Assembly (NCBI GenBank): GCA_964575025.1
Contig: CAZNPV010000060.1
Location: 1 to 17,484 of the forward strand
Source: JABMQB01 sp964575025
Lineage (GTDB): Bacteria > Bacteroidota > Bacteroidia > Bacteroidales > Prolixibacteraceae
DNA: 17,484 nucleotides
Direction of reading: 5' to 3'
In this document: positions 5,526-14,000 of the stretch, one piece after another
Layout: each line of letters opens with the position of its first letter
Numbering within the stretch: position 1 is the stretch's first letter
Position numbers and translations under genes: made by a program
The notes under the pieces: model-generated
Databases searched by the model: none
The model's input: the letters and a program-made list of their open reading frames with translations, nothing else
What the model was told of the DNA's origin: nothing

Positions 5526-7979
5526 TCACCCCATCTCCACCTCCACGTGGCATGTGGATGTTTTTTGCGGCGGGATGGTATTTCCAGTCAGGGTTTTGCC
5601 ATCGACCCGGATGGTTTTTACGCCTTTGGATACATGGTGGGGATTGCGGATTTTGATGCGATAGGTTGTTCCCCGGAATTTGCGTATAACCTCAAATCCA
5701 TCCCACGCCTCCGGAATACACGGGTCGATGGTCAGTCCGTGGTAGTCGGGCTGGATTCCCAGGATATAGCGGGTGATGGCATAGTAGTTCCAGGCGGCGG
5801 TGCCTGTGAGCCAGGAGTTTTTTGCTTCGCCCGGTTTCCGGGCCTCTTTCCCGGCGATCATCTGGGCATATACGTAGGGTTCTGTACGGTGCAGGTCGCT
5901 GATCTCTTCCAGGAAGGAGGGGCAGATTCTGGCATAATAGTCCCATGCGCGGTTTCCGTTGCCGGCGACCGTTTCGCCGATCATGATCCAGGGATTGTTA
6001 TGGCAGAAGACCCCGGCATTTTCCTTGTATCCTTCGGGGTAGCTGGTAATCTCGCCCTTGCTCAGGTCGTAGGAGGTGTAAGCCGGATGGTTCAGGACGA
6101 TCCCGTATTTACTGTCGAGGTATGTATGGACGGATTCCAGGGCTTTGGCTGTTTTTCCTTCTTCCTGTCCGATGCCGGCCATGGTACAGAACCCGTTGGA
6201 TTCAATAAATATCTTTCCTTCCTTATTCTCCTGGCTTCCGATTTTTTCTCCGAAGAAGTCGAAGGCCCGCAGGAACCATTCACCATCCCAGGCATGTTCC
6301 AGCACGGCTTGTTCCATTTTTTGCACTTCGGAGCGTATCTTTTCTGCCTCCCGGGTTTTATGGAGTTGTTTCAGCAGTTCAGCGTAGTCTTTTCCATAGA
6401 GCACGAACATTCCGGCGATCATCACGGATTCGGCTTTTCCTCCCTTTTTATTTTCGGTTGTCTGGAATGATTCATCGGGGTTTGTTGAGAAGCAGTTCAG
6501 GTTCAGGCAGTCGTTCCAGTCGGCCCGTCCGATGAGCGGCAATCCGTGCGGTCCCAGGTTTCCCAGTACATGCCCGAACGATTTCTGAAGATGGTGGAGC
6601 AGGGGTTGGGCGTTGGACGGATTGTTGTTGTAGGGCACGTTCTCTTCCAGGATGGAGAAATCGCCTGTTTCCTTGATATAGGTGGTTGTAGATAGGATCA
6701 GCCACAGGGGGTCGTCGTTGAAATCCCCTCCGATATCGGAATTTCCTTTTTTTGTGAGGGGTTGGTATTGATGCCAGGCCCCTCCGTCTTCCAGTTGGGT
6801 AGCTGCCAGGTCGAGGATGCGTTCGCGGGCTTTCCCGGGAATCAGGTGCACAAAACCGATCAGGTCCTGGTTGGAATCGCGGAATCCCATGCCACGGCCT
6901 ATGCCGGACTCAAAATAGGATGCCGAACGGGAAAGATTGAACGTCACCATGTTCTGATAGGGATTCCAGGTATTCACCATCCGGTCGAGTCGTGGTTCGT
7001 GACTGGCCACGGTAAAATTTGCCAGCAATTCATCCCAGGTTGTTTTCAGGGCGTCGAAGGCACGGTTTACTTTTTCCGTGGTATTGAATTTTTCGATCAG
7101 CTGATGGGATTTGGTTTTGTTGATCACCTGCGGGGATTCCCATTTTTGGTCTTCCGAATTTTCGATGTATCCCAGGAGGAACACCAGATCGCGGCTTTCA
7201 CCCGGTTGCAGGTTCACGTCGATGCAGTGGGATGCCACCGGGGACCAGCCGTGGGCAATGGAGTTGGTGGGTTTCCCGTTGATCACCACCTGGGGGTTGG
7301 CGTAGGAATTGTATAATCCCACAAAGGATTCCCTGTCGGTATCGAACCCGTCGGTTTTTGTATTGACATGGTAGAAAGCATAGTGGTTTCTCCGTTCCCG
7401 GTATTCGGTCTTGTGGTAAAGGGTGGATCCTTCGGTTTCCACTTCGCCGGTGGAGTAGTTGCGCTGGAAATTGGTCATGTCGTCGAGGGCATTCCACAGG
7501 TTCCACTCCACGAAGGAGAAGAGTTTTAAGTTTTTGGGTTTCCCGGAGTTGTTAGTGATCTGTACTTTCTGAATTTCTGCATCTTCCCCCGGGGGAACAA
7601 AAAAGAGAACGTCGGCTTTCACCTGGTTGCGGGTGCCGGTGATGCGGGTATAGCCCATTCCGTGGCGGCATTCATAGTGTTCCGGTTTGGCTTTGACGGG
7701 TTTCCATCCGGGAGACCATATATCGCCTTCGTCATGGATATAAAAATATTTCCCGTTGTCATCAATGGGAACGTTGTTGTAGCGAAAGCGGGTGATCCTC
7801 CGGAACCGGGCATCTTTATAAAAACTATAGCCGCCCCCGGTATTGGAGATCAGGCTGAAAAAACGGTCGTTCCCGAGGTAGTTGATCCAGGGCCAGGGTG
7901 TTTGCGGATCGGTAATCACATACTCCCGGTTGTGGTCGTCGAAAAATCCAAATTTCATAGATTTTGTGTTGTGTTTCAT
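5526..7979 (-). CDS. Cellobiose phosphorylase (GH94)
   Basis: The 817-residue protein matches clostridial and Cellvibrio cellobiose phosphorylases along its whole length, as I remember those sequences. The enzyme splits cellobiose with phosphate to alpha-glucose 1-phosphate and glucose in the cytoplasm, saving one ATP in cellulose use. Visible features are the N-terminal beta-sandwich start MKFGFFDDHNREYVIT, the segment RSASYFESGIGRGMGFRDSNQD at 351-372, and RADWNDCLNLNCFS at 485-498. In that last segment W488 and D490 correspond to the substrate Trp and general acid Asp of the Cellvibrio gilvus enzyme. SWLTGTAAWNY near the C-terminus is also typical. There is no signal peptide. Related enzymes start at the internal MKFGFF (Met8, 7958), so the first seven residues may not be translated. 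The gene lies 68 bp after CheB; a weak promoter-like TATTTTTA is in that spacer. No transporter or cellulase is nearby. Confidence 0.95.
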   Translation of the reverse strand: MKHNTKSMKFGFFDDHNREYVITDPQTPWPWINYLGNDRFFSLISNTGGGYSFYKDARFRRITRFRYNNVPIDDNGKYFYIHDEGDIWSPGWKPVKAKPEHYECRHGMGYTRITGTRNQVKADVLFFVPPGEDAEIQKVQITNNSGKPKNLKLFSFVEWNLWNALDDMTNFQRNYSTGEVETEGSTLYHKTEYRERRNHYAFYHVNTKTDGFDTDRESFVGLYNSYANPQVVINGKPTNSIAHGWSPVASHCIDVNLQPGESRDLVFLLGYIENSEDQKWESPQVINKTKSHQLIEKFNTTEKVNRAFDALKTTWDELLANFTVASHEPRLDRMVNTWNPYQNMVTFNLSRSASYFESGIGRGMGFRDSNQDLIGFVHLIPGKARERILDLAATQLEDGGAWHQYQPLTKKGNSDIGGDFNDDPLWLILSTTTYIKETGDFSILEENVPYNNNPSNAQPLLHHLQKSFGHVLGNLGPHGLPLIGRADWNDCLNLNCFSTNPDESFQTTENKKGGKAESVMIAGMFVLYGKDYAELLKQLHKTREAEKIRSEVQKMEQAVLEHAWDGEWFLRAFDFFGEKIGSQENKEGKIFIESNGFCTMAGIGQEEGKTAKALESVHTYLDSKYGIVLNHPAYTSYDLSKGEITSYPEGYKENAGVFCHNNPWIMIGETVAGNGNRAWDYYARICPSFLEEISDLHRTEPYVYAQMIAGKEARKPGEAKNSWLTGTAAWNYYAITRYILGIQPDYHGLTIDPCIPEAWDGFEVIRKFRGTTYRIKIRNPHHVSKGVKTIRVDGKTLTGNTIPPQKTSTCHVEVEMG

Positions 7980-8047
7980 GGTGTGTTTGCTTGTTTTGTT
8001 GGGTGTAAAAATAGCTTTTTCCTTGTAAGAAAAAAACAGAATGGCAA

Positions 8048-8620
8048 CTATTTATGCGGTTTGGAGGTTAGTTCCGCAATTTTGCCGGCTATATCTTTTA
8101 CGGGGAGGATAAAGTCAGGTTCTGAGAGGTTGATGGCTGCCAGGGGCATTATTTTGGCAAATGCTGTTTCCGGATCTTCGACAAGGGTTAATCCGCCGAA
8201 TTTTTGTATGGTTTTAAGTCCTTTGGCTCCGTCGCTGTTTGATCCGGTAAGGAGAACTCCCAGCAATTCATGTTTATAGACCCAGGCTGCTGTTTCAAAC
8301 AGGACATCGATGGAAGGTCGTGAGAAGTTGACTTTTTCATCGGTTGACAGGCTGAGGGATGTGGGAGTTTCCACCTGTAGATGGTAATCGGGCGGGGCAA
8401 AGAAAACGGTTCCCGGCTTAATGATCTCTTTTTCTTCAGCTTCTTTCACACAATAGGGAGTGATCTGGTTCAGGGTTACCAGAAAGGTGTCGATTTTATT
8501 TGTGCCAATATGGAGGACAACCAGGAAGGGGATGCGCATAGCGTCGGGAAGTTCTGAAAAGATTGTTTTTATGGCTTCCATTCCACCGTAGGAGGCCCCC
8601 AGAACAATTGCTTTAATCAT
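8048..8620 (-). CDS. cheB: Stand-alone CheB methylesterase domain protein
   Basis: Only the catalytic domain of CheB is present (190 residues), without the N-terminal receiver domain of classical CheB (about 350 residues). The family hydrolyses glutamate methyl esters made by CheR, and classically also deamidates receptor glutamines. The expected triad is visible: Ser10 in GASYGG, His37 in VVLHIG, and Asp130 in GSNSDGAKG; GGLTLVEDPETAF at 142-154 is also typical. I chose the start at 8620 because MIKAIVLGASYGG begins the first strand, a purine-rich GGGGGG stretch lies just upstream, and the ATG overlaps the cheR stop by 8 bp. A longer open frame reaching 8749 would add 43 residues read from inside cheR and is not credible. 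Without its own receiver domain, control must come from partners. It is last in the signalling operon. Confidence 0.9.
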   Translation of the reverse strand: MIKAIVLGASYGGMEAIKTIFSELPDAMRIPFLVVLHIGTNKIDTFLVTLNQITPYCVKEAEEKEIIKPGTVFFAPPDYHLQVETPTSLSLSTDEKVNFSRPSIDVLFETAAWVYKHELLGVLLTGSNSDGAKGLKTIQKFGGLTLVEDPETAFAKIMPLAAINLSEPDFILPVKDIAGKIAELTSKPHK

Positions 8621-9491
8621 TTTTCCCCCCTTTTTTAAAGATTTTGTATTTATCTTCAATGACGGTATATTTATCTTCCATATCCGTAAAACGAATGCTC
8701 TCCTTGGTCCCGAGGCATAAAAATCCGCTGCCTGAAAGGCTGGCATCAAGCAAGTGCAATACCTTGTTTTGCAGGGTTTTATTGAAATATATCAATACAT
8801 TCCGGCAAATGGCCATGTTCACTTCAGCAAAAACGCCGTCGGTGACCAGGTTGTGATCGGCAAACACCACATTTTTTGCCAGTGACTGGTCGAACATCAC
8901 GGATCCGTAACGTGCTGTATAGTAGTCGGAGAGTTTATTCTTTCCTCCCGAATCGGTATAATGGGTTGCATACTGTTCGATATCCTGTTTTTTATAGATT
9001 CCCTGGCGGGCTATATCCAGTACTTTTTTATTGAAATCCGTTGCATAAATGCGGGTTCGGTTCAACAGATTCTCCTCTTTTAGGAGGATAGCCAGGGAAT
9101 AGACTTCTTCGCCGGTAGCACAGCCGGCGATCCAGACCTTTATGTGTGCCCAGGTGGATAGTACCGGGAGGATCTTTTCGCGCAAAGCCTTGTAAAAAAG
9201 AGGATCACGAAACATCTCGGTGACATTGATGGAGAGGTCCTGCAACAGGATCCGGTAAAAATTTTTTTCCCAGAGGACCTTGTGTTGGAGTTCCGAGATG
9301 GTATGGATTTCACTGGCCTGTAAACGGTAGAGAATGCGTCTTTTGAGGTGTGCTTTGCTGTAATTCCGGAAATCGTACCCGTATTTATGCTGTACCGCCT
9401 GAAAAAGAAGGTTCAATTCCAGGTCGAAGATATCGCTGTTTCCGGCTCCGTATACAGATTCATCGTTCGTATGTTTCTTTTCTGACGGCAT
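8613..9491 (-). CDS. cheR: CheR-type protein-glutamate methyltransferase
   Basis: The 292-residue protein has both CheR domains: an N-terminal helical domain (about 22-85, with YSKAHLKRRILYRL) and a Rossmann SAM-binding domain (about 86-285). Motifs are INVTEMFRD at 88-96, the SAM loop AGCATGEEVYSLA at 122-134, ATDFN at 150-154, and ICRNVLIYF at 229-237. The family methylates glutamate side chains, classically in chemoreceptors. The start overlaps the upstream kinase gene by 32 bp and the stop overlaps cheB by 8 bp, so translation is probably coupled. No C-terminal pentapeptide-binding fusion or TPR region is present. No chemoreceptor is encoded in the window; the target may be a distant receptor or the coiled coil of the neighbouring kinase (inference). 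Confidence 0.93.
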   Translation of the reverse strand: MPSEKKHTNDESVYGAGNSDIFDLELNLLFQAVQHKYGYDFRNYSKAHLKRRILYRLQASEIHTISELQHKVLWEKNFYRILLQDLSINVTEMFRDPLFYKALREKILPVLSTWAHIKVWIAGCATGEEVYSLAILLKEENLLNRTRIYATDFNKKVLDIARQGIYKKQDIEQYATHYTDSGGKNKLSDYYTARYGSVMFDQSLAKNVVFADHNLVTDGVFAEVNMAICRNVLIYFNKTLQNKVLHLLDASLSGSGFLCLGTKESIRFTDMEDKYTVIEDKYKIFKKGGKND

Positions 9492-11058
9492 TTCTGATCA
9501 TGTTTTTCAAATCCGTTTCCTTGAATGGTTTGCTTATGAAATTGTTCATTCCCGCTTTAAAGCATTTTTCCCTGTCTTCGGAGAATGCATTGGCTGTGAC
9601 GGCAACGATGTACACTTCATTTAATTCAGGATAGTTTTTTTCATATTTCCGGATCATTTTTGTTGATTCCATTCCGTCCAGTTCAGGCATTTGCATATCC
9701 ATAAGGATCAGGTCGTACTTATCTTTTTTGAACATGTCAAATGCTTCTTTGCCGTTGTGGGCGATATCGCATTTAACGCCGAACTTATTGAGGAGGAGCT
9801 GGATGATTCGTTGATTTACAGCATTGTCTTCGGCATAAAGGATCCGTAAATCTGCAGGGATTTTTATCTCTTCTTTTTTTGTATCCCGGGCGGAATCCTT
9901 GTAGCTGTATTTCAGGAGGAACCAGAATGAGGTTCCTTTGCCCAGTTGGCTTTCAACGCCCAATTCTCCGTTCATCAGCCAGATAAGGTTCCGGCATATG
10001 GCCAGGCCCAGTCCGGTGCCTCCGTATTTCCGCGTTGTGGAATTATCGGTCTGTGAGAATTCCTTGAACAGTTTTGTTTTACCTTCTTTTGAAATGCCGA
10101 TGCCGGTATCGGTTACCTTAAAGAGTATTTCTACTTTCTCCTTTGTTTTGTGGTTTATCTTGGTTGAGATGGTGACGCTTCCCTGGTTGGTAAATTTGAT
10201 TGCGTTGTTAATCATGTTTATAAGGATCTGGTTTAACCGGAGGGGGTCTCCGATCAGCCTGTCGGGTAGATCTTTGTCTATCTCTATATGGAGCTTCAGT
10301 CCTTTTTCTTCGGCATTGAATCTCAGCAATTTTACCGCATTGGAGATGACATCCTTCAGATTGAAATCAATTTCTTCCAGATGGATCTGTCCGGCTTCAA
10401 TTTTTGAGAAGTCGAGGATATCGTTGATAATATTCATCAGGTTTTCTCCGGAAGTTGTAATGATCTGGATCAATTCATCCTGTTTTTTATTGAGTTTTGT
10501 ATCTTCCAGAATTTTCGATATTCCGATGATTCCGTTTAAGGGGGTTCGTATTTCATGTGACATATTGGCCAGGAACATGGCTTTGGCCCGGGTAGCTTCT
10601 TCGGCTTTTTCCCGTTGGATTTCAAGTTCCTTGTTGTTGATTTCCAGTTTATTCAGCAATTCCCTGAGTTCTTCTTTCTGTGCGTAGAGGTCGAGGAAAA
10701 CCCGTACTTTTCCTATCAGGATCTCGGGAATGATTGGTTTCGGGATGAAATCAACCGCACCGGTTTCGATTCCTTTCACAATGTGGAGGTCGCTTTGATG
10801 GATGGCTGAAACAAAGATTACCGGCAGGAACCTTGTTTTTTTTCTTTTCCGCATCAGCGAAAGGGTTTCATATCCATCCATGCCCGGCATCTGTACATCG
10901 AGTATCACAAGGGCAAACTCTTCATTCAGGCTTTTGCGCAAAGCTTCCATACCCGAAAAAGCCCTGACGAAAGCAACGTCAAAATCGTTGAGGATCATTT
11001 CCAGGCTTATCAGATTCTCAACATGGTCATCGACCAGCAATATTTTTGGTTTGTTCAT
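9460..11058 (-). CDS. REC-histidine kinase-REC hybrid signalling protein
   Basis: The 532-residue cytoplasmic protein has a receiver domain at each end. The N-terminal REC (about 4-122) has the acidic pair D10-D11, phosphoacceptor Asp54 (LVILDVQMPG) and Lys107. A coiled coil at 124-160 leads to a HisKA dimerisation domain with His168 (MSHEIRTPLNG). The ATPase domain has an N box near 276-290, DTGIG at 317-321 and GGTGLGL at 346-352. The C-terminal REC (about 404-525) has Asp454 (LILMDMQMP) and Lys510. All key residues are intact. With no sensor or membrane segment, it is probably switched on by phosphate passed to its first REC, possibly from the large kinase encoded just upstream (31-bp gap). 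The start MNKPKILLVDD is at the REC domain edge, so it is firm. Confidence 0.93.
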   Translation of the reverse strand: MNKPKILLVDDHVENLISLEMILNDFDVAFVRAFSGMEALRKSLNEEFALVILDVQMPGMDGYETLSLMRKRKKTRFLPVIFVSAIHQSDLHIVKGIETGAVDFIPKPIIPEILIGKVRVFLDLYAQKEELRELLNKLEINNKELEIQREKAEEATRAKAMFLANMSHEIRTPLNGIIGISKILEDTKLNKKQDELIQIITTSGENLMNIINDILDFSKIEAGQIHLEEIDFNLKDVISNAVKLLRFNAEEKGLKLHIEIDKDLPDRLIGDPLRLNQILINMINNAIKFTNQGSVTISTKINHKTKEKVEILFKVTDTGIGISKEGKTKLFKEFSQTDNSTTRKYGGTGLGLAICRNLIWLMNGELGVESQLGKGTSFWFLLKYSYKDSARDTKKEEIKIPADLRILYAEDNAVNQRIIQLLLNKFGVKCDIAHNGKEAFDMFKKDKYDLILMDMQMPELDGMESTKMIRKYEKNYPELNEVYIVAVTANAFSEDREKCFKAGMNNFISKPFKETDLKNMIRNAVRKETYER

Positions 11059-11089
11059 CTCGTTGGATTTGTCAACTTTTATCGATATT

Positions 11090-14000
11090 CTATATAAACA
11101 ACCATATTTTCAACAGCGAGAATAATTTATCGGTATCCACCGGTTTTGCAATATAATCATTTGCTCCGTAATCCAGGGATTTTTGATAATCTTCCTTCAT
11201 GGCCTTGGCTGTCAGGGTTATGATGGGTAAGTTTTCCATGCCGGGCGTTGAGCGGATTATTTCCATGGTTTCGTATCCGTCCATCACCGGCATCATAATA
11301 TCCATTAACACCAGGTCAATGGTTTTATCCTCTTTCAGCCGGTCAAGAGCAGCTTTGCCGTTTTCGGCTTCCACGACTTCAATTTCCTGTTCTTCGAGAA
11401 TTTGTCCCAGTGCAAAAACATTGCGGATATCGTCATCCACGATCAGGATTTTTTTGCCTTTGAAGCCCATATCTTCGGGTTCCTCATCCTGTGAAGGCCT
11501 GGAATCGTTGGGCATCGAGGTAGCGACTTCGTGCAAAAAGAGGGTTACTTCATCCATGAGCCGTTCATCTGATTTTACCCCTTTGATAATGATGGAATCG
11601 GAAAATTTTTGCAGTTCATTGAGTTCTTTTTCAGATAATTCACGGGCTGTATGGATGATTACATTTCGTACCGGTATGTTGTCTGCCCGTAATTTTTCCA
11701 GCAACTCCTTTCCGGAGAAATCCGGTAATCCCAGATCCAGGATCACACAATCGAATGACCTGGTAGTCAGCAGGTCGTATGCTGCCTGCCCGGTTTTGGC
11801 ATCGTGGATGATTATGTCCTTTTCCTTAAACAGGAGATGGATCGCTTCCATGGTTGCCATGTCGTCTTCCACGACCAGGACCTGGTTGAATTCTTTGTGT
11901 ATCTTCCCTTCGATATTTTGGGTATACATACTGAAATCGTCTGATTCCGGGGTAGTTAACTCCTCGAGGTCCCGGAGTACTCCGTCATCGATTTTTGTCA
12001 CCACATGTACGGGAAGGTGGCTGGTGCTTTTGTTCTGTTTCAGTTTCTCAAACTCATCCTTCTCGTTCAGGCTTGCTGAGAGGATGATCGCTCCCGGCAG
12101 GTATTCTTTCGCCAGAAGGATCCCGTCTGAAATGTTTTCCGCTATTATGGCTTCAAATTTCTTCTTATGGCTTAGCTCAAGCAGTTTCTTTGCTTTGGTT
12201 TTGTTGGGATGGATTATGAGGACTTTCTGGTTTCCTGAGGAAGATTTCCGGTCATCCTCAATATAAACCGGTATTTCGTCTCTCTTTTTTTCTTTTTCCT
12301 GTTTTCCGGAAGCCTCTTTTTCAGCCATTGAAGGAGATTCCTCTTTCTTCCTCTTCCCCTTCCCCTTCCCCTTCCCCTTCCCCTCTTTCTCAATCTTAAC
12401 CTTATCCTCAACCTCACCCTCCTCTTTTTTCGGCTTTTTTATCGCCTCTTCATGGATCAGGTTTTTTTCTGAGGGGAGGATGACGGTGAATACAGATCCC
12501 ACCCCTTCCTTGCTTTGCAGTTGTATTTCACCTCCCAGTGCATTGGCAAGCTGTTTGGATATGGAGAGGCCCAGGCCGGTGCCTCCGAAAGTCCGGGATA
12601 TGCTGCCGTCAGCCTGCTGAAAAGCTTCAAAGATGGCTTTTGTTTTATTCTCAGGAATGCCTACTCCGGTATCTTCCACTGCAATGAAACAGGTATTCCG
12701 GGGGGTCAGGCCTTCCGTGTTAAAGAGGGTGGATGGGGTGGGTTTGCCCATTCTCACTTTAATTCCCCCGGAGCTGGTAAATTTAATGGCATTCGACAGC
12801 AGGTTTTTAAGAATCTGCATCAGGCGTTGCCGGTCGGTATACAGCGTTTTTGGAAAATCTTCTGCAATATCCACATCCATGGTGAGTCCCTTGTGTTCAA
12901 TAACGGAATTGAATCCGAAGATGATTTCCGATTTAATCTCTTCGCTGGGAGTCTCCCTGAATTCAAAGGTCATCTTTCCGGCTTCGATTTTCGACAGGTC
13001 GAGGACTTCATTTATCAGGTCAAGCAGCTCTTTTCCGCTTTTATAAATAATCTGTATGGATTTCAGCTGTTCTCCATTCAGGTTTTTGTTTTTGTTGTTT
13101 GCCAGCAGCTTGGAGAGGATCAGCATGCTGTTCAGGGGGGTACGCAGTTCGTGCGACATATTGGCCAGGAATTCCGATTTATACTGGCTGGCTTGTTCAA
13201 GCTCTTTGGCTTTTTGCTTCAGATCTTCCTGGATCTTCATCAGGGACTGGTTTTTGAGGGTAACTTCTTTCTTTTGGGCTTCGAGTTCTTCGGTTTTTAT
13301 TTCCAGCTCTTCGTTGGCCACCCGAAGTTCTTCCTGCTGAAGCTGGAGGTTCTTTTCGCTTTCGGTCAGGATCTTTGTTTGTTCTGCCAGTTCTTCGTTG
13401 GCTACCCGTAATTCTTCCTCCTGGGTTTTCAGTTCCTCGTTGGATGTCCGGAGTTCTTCCTCCTGGACGGTCAGTTCATTGTTTGCCTGGGTGAGCTCTT
13501 CCTGTTGTTGTTTTAATTTTTCGTTTTGTTCTTTGATCTCCAGTTCCAGTTCTTTGATTTTTGTGATATCCCTGGAGATTCCGAAAGTGCCCAGCACCTC
13601 TCCTTTTTCATCAAAATAAGGCATCTTGGTGGTCAGAACATACCGTGTGGTTCCATTTTTTAATGTTTCTTTTTCCACAATGCCGATTATGGGTTTTTTT
13701 GTGCGGATGATCTCCTGTTCATCTTCAAAGGCTTTTTTGGCATGTTCTTCGCCCTGAATATCAAAATCGGTCAGTCCGATGATGTTATTGAATCCCGAGG
13801 ATTTAAAGATTTCCTGCATGGATTTGCTCACCTTGAGGAATTTGCTGTTCAGGTCTTTGAAGTAGATCGAATCGGGGATATTTTCAAGCATCGAGTCGAC
13901 CAGTGATTTTTCACGAACCAGTTCAGACTGGATCCGGTTTATTTTATCGATGGTTTTTTCCAGTTCGTTCTGTTTTGAACGGAGGTTCTCATTTTGTTTC

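Noticed and set aside
8006..8013. Promoter box TATTTTTA before cellobiose phosphorylase (minus strand)
   Set aside because: It matches seven of eight positions of the element and lacks a well-spaced -33 partner; the gene may instead be read through from cheB.
8621..8749. N-terminal extension of CheB by 43 residues
   Set aside because: It is read from inside cheR in another frame, has no family similarity, and the ATG at 8618-8620 fits the domain edge and has a purine-rich tract upstream.
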